Source of the DNA: Pseudomonas typographi
Lineage (GTDB): Bacteria; Pseudomonadota; Gammaproteobacteria; Pseudomonadales; Pseudomonadaceae
Direction of reading: 5' to 3'
Length of the DNA: 64,000 nt
Assembly: GCF_014694385.1 (NCBI RefSeq)
Contig: NZ_JAAOCA010000023.1
Span: 47,516 to 111,515, forward strand
Below, in pieces: positions 54,239-63,197 of the stretch. The notes beneath the pieces were generated by a model that was not told where the DNA came from, did no database searches, and saw only the letters and a program-made list of their open reading frames with translations. Position 1 is the first letter of the stretch, and every line of letters begins with the position of its first letter. Both the position numbers and the translations under genes were made by a program.

Positions 54239-54287
54239 TCGCCATCGCGCCCGGCAGGCGGTTGCTCGCCTGCCGGGCCAATGGCGA
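54239..54287. repeat. Strong nested hairpin downstream of gbuA
   Basis: GCCCGGCAGGC (54249) pairs perfectly with GCCTGCCGGGC (54268), loop 8; outside, TCGCCAT (54239) pairs with ATGGCGA (54281). It lies 8 bases from the gbuA stop with no T-run. A REP-like or terminator-like role is possible. The remaining gap up to the permease gene (54042-54238) shows no gene. Confidence 0.5.
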
Positions 54288-54294
54288 GTGTTGA

Positions 54295-55245
54295 TCAACG
54301 GTGCACCACCCCTGGCAGCACGCAGAGCATTTCGTAAAGCAGGTTGGCGCCGAGCAGCGATGTATTGCCGCTGGTGTCGTAGGGGGGGGACACCTCGACC
54401 AGATCACAGCCGATCAGGTCCAGGCCCTGGCAACCCCGGATGATTTCCATCGCCTGGATGGTGGTCAAACCGCCGATTTCCGGGGTGCCGGTGCCTGGCG
54501 CCCAGGCGGGGTCGATGCCATCGATGTCGAACGACAAATACACCGGGCCGCCCCCCACCTTGGCGCGCACCTCATCCATCAGCGGTGCCAGCGACTTGTG
54601 CCAGCATTCCTCGGCCTGGACCACGCGAAAACCCTGGCGGCGGCTCCAGTTGAAGTCATCGGCGGTATAGCCCTGGGCGCGCAAGCCTATCTGCACCACG
54701 CGGTCGCAGTCGAGCAAGCCTTCTTCCACGGCGCGGCGGAACGTGGTGCCGTGGGCGATTTTTTCACCGAACATATGGTCGTTGACATCGGCGTGCGCAT
54801 CCACGTGTACCAGGCCGACCTTGCCGTGCTTTTTATGGATAGCACGCAGAATCGGCAGGGTTATGGTGTGGTCGCCGCCCAGGGTCATGGGCACCACGTT
54901 GTGTTCGAGCAGGGTGTCATAGGCCTCTTCGATGATGCGCACCGCGTCAAGCAGGTTGAACGTGTTGATCGCCACATCGCCGATGTCGGCTACCGCCAGC
55001 GAATCGAACGGTGCGGCGCCGGTGGCCATGTTATAGGGGCGGATCATCACCGACTCGGCGCGGATCTGCCGCGGACCAAAGCGGGTGCCGGAACGCAGCG
55101 AGGTGCCGATGTCCAGCGGCACGCCTACAAAGGCGGCATCCAGGCCCGCAGCGCTGGCCAGATGCGGCAGGCGCAGCATGGTGGCGATGCCGCCGAAGCG
55201 CGGCATTTCGTTACCGCCCAAGGGTTGGTGAAGGGTCTTATCCAC
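54295..55245 (-). CDS. gbuA: Guanidinobutyrase (agmatinase family ureohydrolase)
   Basis: A 316-residue enzyme that cleaves 4-guanidinobutyrate to 4-aminobutyrate and urea. It begins with GTG. The manganese site is complete: TLGGDHTITLP, HVDAHADVND and SFDIDGIDPAWAPGTGTPE. It closely follows the P. aeruginosa GbuA as I recall it (MDK-LHQPLGGNEMPRFGGIATM). A LysR gene of the GbuR type is divergent. Confidence 0.95.
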   Translation of the reverse strand: MDKTLHQPLGGNEMPRFGGIATMLRLPHLASAAGLDAAFVGVPLDIGTSLRSGTRFGPRQIRAESVMIRPYNMATGAAPFDSLAVADIGDVAINTFNLLDAVRIIEEAYDTLLEHNVVPMTLGGDHTITLPILRAIHKKHGKVGLVHVDAHADVNDHMFGEKIAHGTTFRRAVEEGLLDCDRVVQIGLRAQGYTADDFNWSRRQGFRVVQAEECWHKSLAPLMDEVRAKVGGGPVYLSFDIDGIDPAWAPGTGTPEIGGLTTIQAMEIIRGCQGLDLIGCDLVEVSPPYDTSGNTSLLGANLLYEMLCVLPGVVHR

Positions 55246-55411
55246 GGTGTAGTCTCTCGTGCGTTGCAGGCGTGAACGGCAGTCTGCAAAACGCCGCGGG
55301 TGGGTAGAATCGGCAGCGGCAAAAACTTACTTTAGGTTTTTATGAAGTAATGGAAAAAAGCCTCGGTAAGCCGCAAGCTTGCCACTTACCCTTGCTTCTG
55401 GCCGAGCCGTT

Positions 55412-56305
55412 ATGCCTTCAAGCCTCCCCGACCTCAAACTGCTGCGTATCTTCGCCAGCGTCGTGCGCCACCAGGGTTTCGCCACGGCGCAGCAAGAGCT
55501 GAATTTGTCTACCTCAGCCATCAGCACTTACATGAGTCAGCTCGAAAGCCAGCTTGGCCTGGTGCTGTGCCACCGCGGCCGTGGTGGGTTCAGCCTCACC
55601 AGCAAGGGTGAGTTGTTCCACCAGGAAACCCTACGGTTGTTGGGCGAACTCGAAGGCTTCGAGCAATACGCCGCCGCGCTCAAGGGGGAGCTGCGCGGCA
55701 CGCTCAACGTGGGCGTGCTCGATTCCACCGTGGGCGACCGGGCCCTGCCGTTAGCCGAAGCCATTGGTGCTTATAGCCAGGAACACCCCGCGGTACATTT
55801 GCACTTGGCGGTCATGAGCCCCTATGAGTTGCAGTTGGGCGTGCAGGACAACCGCCTGGACCTTGCCATCGGTGCATTCTCCACGCGCATGAGTGGGTTG
55901 GTGTACCAGCCGCTGTACCGCGAGCAGCACTGGCTGTACTGCAGCAACCGCCACGCGCTGTACGCCGAGCGGCGCATTCCCGAGCAGGTGATTACCCAGC
56001 AGCGCATGGTAGGGCGCGGTTACTGGAGCCAGGCCGAACTTGCCCGGCATGGCTTCAAGCACAGCGCGGCGACGGTCGAGAGTATGGAGGCGCAGTTGAT
56101 CTTGGTGCTGTCGGGGGCGTACATCGGCTACTTGCCAGAGCATTACGCCCAGGCCTGGGCGGATAAAGGCGACCTGCGCGTGTTGTCGCCGGCAACCTTT
56201 GGTTATCAGGCGCCGTTTTCGTTGATACTGCGCCGCGGCCGAAGCCGCGAGCCGCTGATACAAACATTTAGAGACTTGCTCAAAAGCCAATTGCTGGCGG
56301 CCTGA
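55412..56305 (+). CDS. gbuR: LysR-family regulator of guanidinobutyrase (GbuR-like)
   Basis: A 297-residue LysR regulator starting MPSSLPDLKLLRIFASVVRHQGFATAQQELNLSTSAISTYMSQLESQLG at 55412. It is divergent from gbuA, with about 166 bases between them, as in P. aeruginosa, where GbuR activates gbuA on 4-guanidinobutyrate. The name rests on context and likeness. Confidence 0.85.
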   Translation: MPSSLPDLKLLRIFASVVRHQGFATAQQELNLSTSAISTYMSQLESQLGLVLCHRGRGGFSLTSKGELFHQETLRLLGELEGFEQYAAALKGELRGTLNVGVLDSTVGDRALPLAEAIGAYSQEHPAVHLHLAVMSPYELQLGVQDNRLDLAIGAFSTRMSGLVYQPLYREQHWLYCSNRHALYAERRIPEQVITQQRMVGRGYWSQAELARHGFKHSAATVESMEAQLILVLSGAYIGYLPEHYAQAWADKGDLRVLSPATFGYQAPFSLILRRGRSREPLIQTFRDLLKSQLLAA

Positions 56306-56403
56306 ACCTGCAAGCACAACGCAGCCGATCCGCTAAACTGTGATGCAAGTGTGGCAGTGCGCCATTTAACTGAACAGTGCTGTTGCAAGGATGCCCAACC
56401 CCG

Positions 56404-57969
56404 ATGCGTACCCATTTGCCGGTTACCGAACAAGAACGTACCTTTCCCGCCGAGCAACGCCTGATTTCCACCACCGACTTGGACAGCCGCATCACCTATT
56501 GCAACGATGCGTTCGCGGCGTTAAGCGGCTTTACCTACGAAGAGCTGCTGGGCCAACCACACAACATTGTGCGCCACCCAGACATGCCTCCGGCGGTGTT
56601 TGCCCACATGTGGGACACCATTCGCCAAGGCAAAGCTTGGATGGGTATCGTCAAGAACCGCGCCAAGAACGGCGACTTTTATTGGGTCAGTGCGTATGTG
56701 ACTGCGATCTACGAGGGCGGTCGCATCGCCGGGTTCGAGTCGGTGCGGACCTTGCCCAGCCGCGATCAGGTACGCCGTGCCAGTGCGCTGTATGCGCGAT
56801 TGCGCGCAGGCAAGCCTTCGCTTTCGCCCGTAGCGGTGCTTGGCCATTGGCTGGGGCGCACTTGGCCCTACCTGGCTACGGCAGCCGTGGCCGTGGCCGG
56901 CTATCTCTGGCTGGGGCCCACCGCCACCCTTTGGCTAACGCTGCTGGCTGTACTCGTCAGTGCCGGCTGGAGCATCGCGCTGCAGCGCCGGGCCCTGGCG
57001 CGAACACTGGCTGAACACCCCAAGGCCTTCACCAGCCCACTGGTTGCGCTGACCTACAGCGGCCAATTCGGCGGCCAGGCGCAGGTGGACTTGGCCATGT
57101 TCAGCGAAGAGGCGCGGCTGCAAACCGCGCTCACCCGCTTGGTCGATGCCGGGGTCAGCGTGAAGGCACGTGCCGGGGAGTCGGCCCAATTGTCGCAAAG
57201 CCAGGCCCAGGCGCTGGAGCGCCAGCGCAGCGAAACCGACCAATCGGCCACTGCCATCGCCGAAATGGCGGCGACCATCCAGGAAGTTGCGCAAAACGTA
57301 CAGGCTACCGCCAGTGCGGCGGGCGATGCCGACCGTTTGGCCCGCGAGGGTAGCCAATTGGCCGATGAAAGCCTGGGCGCCATGCAGCACATGGCCGATG
57401 CCGTCAGTGCCATCGGCCAGGCGGTGAATGACTTGGCCGAACAAACCCAAAGCATCGGCAGCGTGGCCGATGTGATCACTGCCATCGCCGAGCAAACCAA
57501 CCTGCTGGCCCTTAACGCCGCCATCGAAGCGGCGCGGGCGGGTGAGCAGGGCCGCGGCTTCGCGGTGGTGGCCGATGAAGTGCGCCAACTGGCCATGCGC
57601 ACGCGCACCTCGACCGAGCAGATTCACCAGATTATTGGCTCATTACGCGCCGGTGCCGACCGTGCGGTGGCTACGGCCGGCCAGGGCGAGCAGATTTCCC
57701 AGCAGAGCAGGCACAGCGTAGAGGCAGTGAAGGCCGCGTTGGTGGGTATCGGCCAGGCGGTTACGCGCATCACCGGCATGAGCCAACAAATGGCCACGGC
57801 TGCTGAACAGCAGAGCCGCGTGGCCGAAGACATCAATCAGCAAATTACCCGTATCGCACAACTGTGTGACGACAGCGCGAACCAGGCGCGCCAAGGGGCG
57901 GGCATCAGCGAAGAGCTGGAACGGATGGCTGAATACCTGCACGCCCTGGCCGCGCGGTTCAACCGGTAA
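56404..57969 (+). CDS. Aer-type chemotaxis receptor (PAS plus MCP signalling domain)
   Basis: A 521-residue receptor. The PAS domain (residues 15-120) has TTDLDSRITYCNDAFAALSGFTYEELLGQPHNIVRHPDMPP, the Aer-like flavin-binding type; two helices follow near 155-200, then a long signalling domain with the hairpin tip EQTNLLALNAAIEAARAGEQGRGFAVVADEVRQLAMRT. It would sense redox or energy state for aerotaxis. No HAMP domain is obvious. Monocistronic. Confidence 0.93.
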   Translation: MRTHLPVTEQERTFPAEQRLISTTDLDSRITYCNDAFAALSGFTYEELLGQPHNIVRHPDMPPAVFAHMWDTIRQGKAWMGIVKNRAKNGDFYWVSAYVTAIYEGGRIAGFESVRTLPSRDQVRRASALYARLRAGKPSLSPVAVLGHWLGRTWPYLATAAVAVAGYLWLGPTATLWLTLLAVLVSAGWSIALQRRALARTLAEHPKAFTSPLVALTYSGQFGGQAQVDLAMFSEEARLQTALTRLVDAGVSVKARAGESAQLSQSQAQALERQRSETDQSATAIAEMAATIQEVAQNVQATASAAGDADRLAREGSQLADESLGAMQHMADAVSAIGQAVNDLAEQTQSIGSVADVITAIAEQTNLLALNAAIEAARAGEQGRGFAVVADEVRQLAMRTRTSTEQIHQIIGSLRAGADRAVATAGQGEQISQQSRHSVEAVKAALVGIGQAVTRITGMSQQMATAAEQQSRVAEDINQQITRIAQLCDDSANQARQGAGISEELERMAEYLHALAARFNR

Positions 57970-57995
57970 GCGGCAAGCCACACCGCCAACGTCGG

Positions 57996-58460
57996 CTACA
58001 GTTGCTGGGCCGCCGCTAGCACCTCATCGACGTGGCCGGGTACCTTCACCCCGCGCCATTCACGGCGCAGCACGCCTTGTTCGTCGATCAGGAAGGTGCT
58101 GCGGTCCACGCCCAGGTACTCCTTGCCATAGAGCTTCTTGAGCTTGATCACGCCGAACAGCTGGCAGAGAGTTTCGTCTGGATCACTGATCAGCGCGAAG
58201 GGAAACCCCTGCTTCGCCTTGAAGTTCTCATGGGATTTGATGCCGTCACGCGATACGCCGAACACTTCGGCGCCGGCGGCCTGGAACGCCGCGTAGGCAT
58301 CGCGAAAGCCCTGGCCTTGGGTGGTGCAGCCGGGGGTGTTGTCTTTGGGGTAGAAATACAGCACCACCTTGCGCCCTTTCAGCGCCGCCAAGCTAACCGC
58401 CTGGCCGCCGGTGGCCAGGGCGCTAAAATCGGCGACGGGTTGGTCGAGGGTCACGGCCAT
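57996..58460 (-). CDS. bcp: Bacterioferritin comigratory protein, thioredoxin-dependent peroxiredoxin
   Basis: A 154-residue peroxiredoxin that reduces peroxides with thioredoxin. The peroxidatic Cys45 is in KDNTPGCTTQGQGF. The usual second Cys five residues later (Cys50) is Gln here; Cys99 is kept (PDETLCQLFG), so it should work as a one-cysteine or atypical enzyme. It is 9 bases from gcvR in the same direction. Confidence 0.93.
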   Translation of the reverse strand: MAVTLDQPVADFSALATGGQAVSLAALKGRKVVLYFYPKDNTPGCTTQGQGFRDAYAAFQAAGAEVFGVSRDGIKSHENFKAKQGFPFALISDPDETLCQLFGVIKLKKLYGKEYLGVDRSTFLIDEQGVLRREWRGVKVPGHVDEVLAAAQQL

Positions 58461-58469
58461 GAGGTGTCC

Positions 58470-59030
58470 TTACATCGGGTTCTGTGGGCGCCAGGGTTCG
58501 ATCAGCGCATCAAGGTTCATGGCGTCGGCGAAGTCCAGGAATTGGTCGCGCAGCCAACTGATTTGTACGCCCGCCGGTAGCGTTACGGTAAACGTGGCGT
58601 TGAGCATCAGGCCGCCGGTTTGAGGCGCCTGGTAGGTGTCACAGGTCAGGCTCTCCAGGTCGATCGTATGGTCGATGAAGAACTGGCACAGCTCGCTGAC
58701 GATATCCGGGCGGTACACCGAGCTGACGTAGGCCACGTAGGGCAAGGCGAGCGGGCGCGCATCCAGGTTGCCGCTACGGACCACGCTTGCGGTCATTTCA
58801 TGGCGCTTGGCCAGCGCCGGTAGGCCGGTTTCGAGCCGGGCCAGGGCGTCCCAGTTGCCAGACACTTGTAGCACCAGGGCGCTGAATTCACCGTGCCGGG
58901 TCAACCGCGAGGTGACCACCGAGCAACGGCTGTCATGGGCGGCCCGGCTGAGCACGCTGGCCAGCTCCATGGGGTTGCGGCCCAAGGCGCTGATGACGAG
59001 GAATTGTTCGCGAACGGGTGGGGTGGACAT
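58470..59030 (-). CDS. gcvR: Glycine cleavage system repressor (ACT-domain protein)
   Basis: A 186-residue protein with two ACT domains (EQFLVISALGRNPMELASVLSRAAHDSRCSVVTSRLTRHGEFSALVLQVSGNWDAL, then PYVAYVSSVYRPDIVSELCQFFIDHTIDLESLTCDTYQ). It binds GcvA to lower glycine cleavage. It starts the gcvR-bcp operon and is divergent from dapA, as in other Pseudomonas. Confidence 0.92.
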   Translation of the reverse strand: MSTPPVREQFLVISALGRNPMELASVLSRAAHDSRCSVVTSRLTRHGEFSALVLQVSGNWDALARLETGLPALAKRHEMTASVVRSGNLDARPLALPYVAYVSSVYRPDIVSELCQFFIDHTIDLESLTCDTYQAPQTGGLMLNATFTVTLPAGVQISWLRDQFLDFADAMNLDALIEPWRPQNPM

Positions 59031-59400
59031 GCAGCCTTCCTAAAACAGTGAGCGGTCGAGGGGCGCGCCATCGCAGGCTTCGTGAAACCGCTGCGCGTTG
59101 CCAGCTGCGTTGAAAACAGGGTGGGAATGCTCATGTACTACAGGGTACATCCGATTGCGGACCCAGTCCGCTTCCTTGCCTGTTTTCGCCTTGCTTGGCC
59201 TTTGCGTGCGGTGTTTTCAGCCAGCCCGCCAGTGCAGCGGCGACGAACGGCGGGCGGGGTGGCCGCCCGAGCCAGTCGACCAAAGACAGAAGGGTATCGA
59301 AAATCACCGCCCGGGGGAATGCTCCGGCTACGGTTGTTCGCTTGTGCAAGCCTGACCGCGCCAGTACCATTACCGCACTTTTTTCGGCAGGAGTGGTTGC
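59031..59400. other. Divergent promoter region between gcvR and dapA
   Basis: 370 bases without a supportable gene. It should carry both promoters. Long open frames here (for example antisense to dapA) are codon shadows. Confidence 0.6.
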
Positions 59401-60279
59401 ATGTACACGGGGAGCATGGTGGCGCTGGTCACTCCGATGGACGCACAAGGTCGTCTCGACTGGGGCAGCCTGGAGAAACTGGTGGACTTCCACCTGAACA
59501 ACGGCACCGATGCCATTGTCGCCGTCGGGACCACCGGTGAGTCGGCCACGCTCGACGTGAGCGAGCACATCGACGTGATCCGCCGTGTCGTGCAGCAGGT
59601 GAACAAACGCATCCCGGTCATCGCCGGTACCGGCGCCAATTCCACCCGCGAAGCCGTGGAACTGACCGAGAACGCCAAAAAGGCCGGTGCCGATGCCTGC
59701 CTGCTGGTCACCCCGTATTACAACAGGCCCACCCAGGAGGGCCTGTTCCTGCACTTCAAACACATCGCCGAAGCCGTGGCCATCCCGCAAATTCTCTACA
59801 ACGTGCCCGGCCGCACAGCGTGCGACATGCAGGCAGACACCGTGGCACGCTTGGCCAAGGTGCCGAATATCATCGGCGTCAAGGAAGCAACGGGCGACAT
59901 GGAGCGTGCCCAGCAGATCCTCGACCGCACCGACGGCGATTTCATCCTGTTGTCCGGCGACGACCCCACCGCGGTCGAGCTGATCCTGCTCGGTGGCAAG
60001 GGCAACATCTCGGTCACGGCCAATGTCGCCCCCCGTGAAGTTGCCGACCTGTGCGCCGCCGCCATCAAGGGCGATGCCACCACCGCCCGGGCCATCAACG
60101 ATAAATTGATGCCGCTGCACAAGAACCTGTTCATCGAAGCCAACCCGATTCCGGTAAAGTGGGCGCTGCATGAAATGGGCCTGATGCCCGAAGGCATCCG
60201 CCTGCCGTTGACCTGGCTCAGCGATGCCTGTCACGAACCGCTACGGCAGGCCCTGCGCCAGTCCGGCGTTCTGGTCTGA
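59401..60279 (+). CDS. dapA: 4-hydroxy-tetrahydrodipicolinate synthase
   Basis: A 292-residue enzyme that condenses pyruvate with aspartate semialdehyde in lysine and peptidoglycan precursor synthesis. Thr44-Thr45 (AVGTTGESATL), Tyr133 (ILYNVPGRT) and the Schiff-base Lys161 (GVKEATGD) are all in place. The start ATG at 59401 follows GCAGGAG. bamC comes 17 bases after the stop. Confidence 0.97.
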   Translation: MYTGSMVALVTPMDAQGRLDWGSLEKLVDFHLNNGTDAIVAVGTTGESATLDVSEHIDVIRRVVQQVNKRIPVIAGTGANSTREAVELTENAKKAGADACLLVTPYYNRPTQEGLFLHFKHIAEAVAIPQILYNVPGRTACDMQADTVARLAKVPNIIGVKEATGDMERAQQILDRTDGDFILLSGDDPTAVELILLGGKGNISVTANVAPREVADLCAAAIKGDATTARAINDKLMPLHKNLFIEANPIPVKWALHEMGLMPEGIRLPLTWLSDACHEPLRQALRQSGVLV

Positions 60280-60296
60280 TCGAGGAAGTACACCGC

Positions 60297-61415
60297 ATGA
60301 AGCGTTTGGCTGGTCTCTCCGCCCTTGCCGTCATCATTTCCAGCACCAGCGGTTGTGGCTGGGTGTGGGGCGAACACGGTTATTTCCGTGACCGTGGTAA
60401 CGATTACCTGGATGCGCGCCAGACTGCACCGATGGAGGTTCCGCCAGACGTGCAGGGCAGCAAGCGCCTCGACCCTTTGCTGCCGATCCCGCGCAACGTG
60501 GCCGACGCCCAGGCCGACAAGAACTTCGAAGTGCCGCGCCCGCAGCCGCTGCAGGTGGCCGCGCAAGAGAGCGACTTCACCTTGCAGCGCAGCGCCGGTT
60601 CCAGTTGGATCCTCGCCCAGCGGCCGCCGGCTGAAGCGTGGCCGGTGGCCCACCAGTTCTTCGAAGACAACGGTTTTCGTATCGCTGACGATCGCGCCAG
60701 CACCGGTGAATTCACCACTGCATGGCAGCCACTCAGCGAGTTGTCCGGTGCGCTGGCCGACCGCCTGCGTGCGGCGGCGCCCGGGGGGGAAGTCGAAGCC
60801 CGCGTACACGTACGCATCGAGCCTGGGGTTGCACGCAACACCAGTGAAATCTACCTGACCAGCGCCCAACGCCCGGCCGGCAGCACCGCCGACGTTCCGC
60901 TGCCCGACCGCCCAACCGGTAATGGCATCGACGCGGCCCTGGTCGACGAAATGCTTGCTGGCTTGACCCGTGATGCCGAACGCGGTGGCTCGGTGTCGAT
61001 GCTCGCTGCCCGCGACTACGATGCGCCCAGCCGTGTGAGCCTGAGCGAAGATGGCAGCGGCAACCCGGTGCTGAATGTGGGGGCCGACCTCGATCGCGCC
61101 TGGTCCAGCGTCGGCCGCGCGCTCGACAAGGGCCAGTGGCGCGTTGAAGACGTCAACCGCAGCCTGGGCTTGTACTACATCAACCTGGCGGAAAAACCCG
61201 GCAACCCCGAAGATAACAAACCCGGCTTCTTCGGCCGATTGTTCGGCCACACGCCAACCAAGGAAGAACTCGAAGCCCGCGCCGAGCGTTATCAGGTTCG
61301 CCTGAGCAAGGTGGGTGACGACGTCGAGGTCACCGTGGAGAAAAACATCAACACCGTGGCACCGGCCGATGTGGCCCGCCGGGTGCTGAGCGTGATCCAG
61401 GATAACCTCGGTTAA
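60297..61415 (+). CDS. bamC: Outer-membrane assembly lipoprotein BamC (NlpB)
   Basis: A 372-residue lipoprotein of the BAM complex. The lipobox is ISSTSGCGW, giving a lipid-modified Cys20. The N-terminal part has the YFRDRGNDYLDARQTAPMEVPPDVQ unstructured loop that binds BamD, followed by two helix-grip domains. It sits behind dapA in an operon, the usual proteobacterial arrangement. Confidence 0.95.
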   Translation: MKRLAGLSALAVIISSTSGCGWVWGEHGYFRDRGNDYLDARQTAPMEVPPDVQGSKRLDPLLPIPRNVADAQADKNFEVPRPQPLQVAAQESDFTLQRSAGSSWILAQRPPAEAWPVAHQFFEDNGFRIADDRASTGEFTTAWQPLSELSGALADRLRAAAPGGEVEARVHVRIEPGVARNTSEIYLTSAQRPAGSTADVPLPDRPTGNGIDAALVDEMLAGLTRDAERGGSVSMLAARDYDAPSRVSLSEDGSGNPVLNVGADLDRAWSSVGRALDKGQWRVEDVNRSLGLYYINLAEKPGNPEDNKPGFFGRLFGHTPTKEELEARAERYQVRLSKVGDDVEVTVEKNINTVAPADVARRVLSVIQDNLG

Positions 61416-62174
61416 GTGCGCTTCGCCGTCCTCGGAAGTGGCAGCCAAGGGAATGGCATGCTGGTCGCCCAGGGCAACACCCGGGTGCTGGTCGATTGCG
61501 GCTTTTCCCTGCGGGAAACCGAGCGCCGCCTGGCCATGCTGGGTGTGCATGCCCGGCAATTGAACGCCGTGCTGCTCACCCACGAACATGCCGACCACGT
61601 GCATGGGGTGGCCCTGCTGGCGCAGCGCTACAATGTGCCTGTATACCTGAGCCACGGCACCGCCAGTGGCTTGCGCAAACCGGTGCAGGCCGCCCGCCAT
61701 GTACGCTGCGGCGATCGCTTCGACATCGGCGAGTTGCAGGTGAGCGTGGTGGGCGTTGCCCACGACGCCCGCGAGCCCACGCAGTACGTGTTTGGTAACG
61801 GCAACCGGCGCTTCGGTTTGTTGACCGACCTGGGCTCGTACTGCCCAAGGGTGCTCAAGCATTACGAAGGCCTCGATGCGTTGATGATCGAGGCCAACCA
61901 TTGTCGCGACCTGCTCGCCAGCGGGCCTTACCCGTGGTTTCTCAAGCAGCGCGTAGGCGGCGACAGAGGCCATTTGAACAACCACCAGGCCGCAAACCTG
62001 GTGGCCGAGCTCGGTTGGCAGGGCCTGCAACATCTGGTTCTAGCCCACCTGAGCAGCAAGAACAACCAGCCACGGCTGGCCCGCGACCGGTTCGTCGACA
62101 CCCTTGGGTGCGACCCGGCCTGGCTGCAGGTGGCCGACCAAGCCTCTGGGCTAGACTGGCGCGAGATCGCCTGA
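61416..62174 (+). CDS. MBL-fold metallo-hydrolase (WalJ/YycJ-like)
   Basis: A 252-residue protein starting with GTG directly after the bamC stop. It has GSGSQGNGMLVAQGNTRVLVDCGFSLRETERRL, the metal motif LLTHEHADHVHG, and LLTDLGSYCPRVLKHYEGLDALMIEANHCRDLL, as in the YycJ/WalJ family of exonuclease-like hydrolases. It is usual between bamC and purC in Pseudomonas. Confidence 0.92.
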   Translation: MRFAVLGSGSQGNGMLVAQGNTRVLVDCGFSLRETERRLAMLGVHARQLNAVLLTHEHADHVHGVALLAQRYNVPVYLSHGTASGLRKPVQAARHVRCGDRFDIGELQVSVVGVAHDAREPTQYVFGNGNRRFGLLTDLGSYCPRVLKHYEGLDALMIEANHCRDLLASGPYPWFLKQRVGGDRGHLNNHQAANLVAELGWQGLQHLVLAHLSSKNNQPRLARDRFVDTLGCDPAWLQVADQASGLDWREIA

Positions 62175-62200
62175 GCCCAACATCGTTAAGCGGAGCCACC

Positions 62201-62911
62201 ATGGAAAAACGTGAAGAACTTTACCGCGGCAAAGCCAAATCGGTGTACCAAACCGATGACGCCGACCGCCTGATCCTACTGTTTCGCAATGACACCTCGG
62301 CCTTCGATGGCAAACGCATCGAACAGCTCGACCGCAAGGGCATGGTGAACAACAAGTTCAACGCTTTCATCATGCAAAAGCTCGAGGCCGCCGGCATCCC
62401 CACCCAGTTCGACCGCCTGTTGGGCGAGAACGAATCGCTGGTGAAAAAGCTCGAGATGATCCCGGTCGAATGCGTGGTGCGCAATTACGCCGCCGGCAGC
62501 CTGGTCAAACGCCTCGGCGTGGAAGAGGGCAAGAAGCTTGAGCCTTCGACCTTCGAACTGTTCCTGAAGAACGACGCCATGGGCGACCCGTTCATTAACG
62601 AATCCCACGTAGTAGCCTTCGGCTGGGGCACCGCCGAGCAACTCGCGACCATGAAAGCCCTGTCGCTGAAGGTCAACGAGGTGCTGAGCAAGCTGTTCGA
62701 CGACGCCGGGCTGTTGCTGGTCGACTTCAAGCTCGAATTCGGCGTGTTCCACGGCCAAATCGTGCTGGGCGACGAATTCAGCCCCGACGGTTGCCGCCTG
62801 TGGGACAAGGAAACCCGCAAAAAGATGGACAAAGACCGCTTCCGCCAAGGCCTCGGCGGGGTGATCGAAGCCTATGAAGAAGTCGCGGCACGTTTGGGCG
62901 TCGCGCTCTGA
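62201..62911 (+). CDS. purC: SAICAR synthase (phosphoribosylaminoimidazole-succinocarboxamide synthase)
   Basis: A 236-residue enzyme of purine synthesis that joins CAIR and aspartate using ATP. It starts MEKREELYRGKAKSVYQTDDADRLILLFRNDTSAFDGKR with the ATP-grasp-like motif, keeps ECVVRNYAAGSLVKRLGVEEG, and ends at usual length. GCGGAGCC stands before ATG. A longer frame from 61901 is not needed. Confidence 0.97.
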   Translation: MEKREELYRGKAKSVYQTDDADRLILLFRNDTSAFDGKRIEQLDRKGMVNNKFNAFIMQKLEAAGIPTQFDRLLGENESLVKKLEMIPVECVVRNYAAGSLVKRLGVEEGKKLEPSTFELFLKNDAMGDPFINESHVVAFGWGTAEQLATMKALSLKVNEVLSKLFDDAGLLLVDFKLEFGVFHGQIVLGDEFSPDGCRLWDKETRKKMDKDRFRQGLGGVIEAYEEVAARLGVAL

Positions 62912-62965
62912 CCCGTACGGCGCGCGCAAATAGCTGATCCTTTTGGTTTTTTTACGCAAAGGGGT

Positions 62966-62993
62966 TTGTGCCGGGTAAAAGTGCTGGTATGAT
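62966..62993 (+). promoter_or_regulatory. Promoter of tRNA-Ser
   Basis: TTGTGC at 62966 and TATGAT at 62988 are 16 bases apart; the mature tRNA begins 10 bases after the -10 box. This is a likely sigma-70 promoter. Confidence 0.6.
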
Positions 62994-63003
62994 GCGCGCC
63001 ATT

Positions 63004-63093
63004 GGAGAGATGCCGGAGTGGTCGAACGGGACGGATTCGAAATCCGTTGTGTCAGCAATGGCACCTAGGGTTCAAATCCCTATCTCTCCGCCA
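63004..63093 (+). tRNA. tRNA-Ser (anticodon CGA)
   Basis: A 90-base tRNA with GGAGAGA and TCTCTCC ends, an anticodon stem ACGGA/TCCGT with loop TTCGAAA (CGA, reads UCG), a long variable arm typical of serine, a TTCAAATC T-loop and an encoded CCA. It starts the region followed by integrase and IS sequences. Confidence 0.96.
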
Positions 63094-63111
63094 AATTGCT
63101 ATATAGATCAT

Positions 63112-63146
63112 GGGCTTGGCAATCTTAGGATGCCAGGCCCTTTTTC
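63112..63146 (+). terminator. Rho-independent terminator after tRNA-Ser
   Basis: GGGCTTGGCA and TGCCAGGCCC form a stem with one mismatch and a 9-base loop, followed by TTTTTC. It lies 18 bases after the tRNA. Confidence 0.85.
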
Positions 63147-63197
63147 TTTATTCGGGTATTTGGTGCAAAAATGGGGGAATTGATCCAACTACCATCG

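Noticed and set aside
59131..60234. A 367-codon minus-strand frame opposite dapA
   Set aside because: Codon shadow of dapA, same reasons.
60231..62033. A 600-codon open frame on the minus strand opposite dapA, bamC and the MBL gene
   Set aside because: It lies fully antisense to three clear core genes, has no ribosome site and no homology; high-GC codon bias opens such frames.
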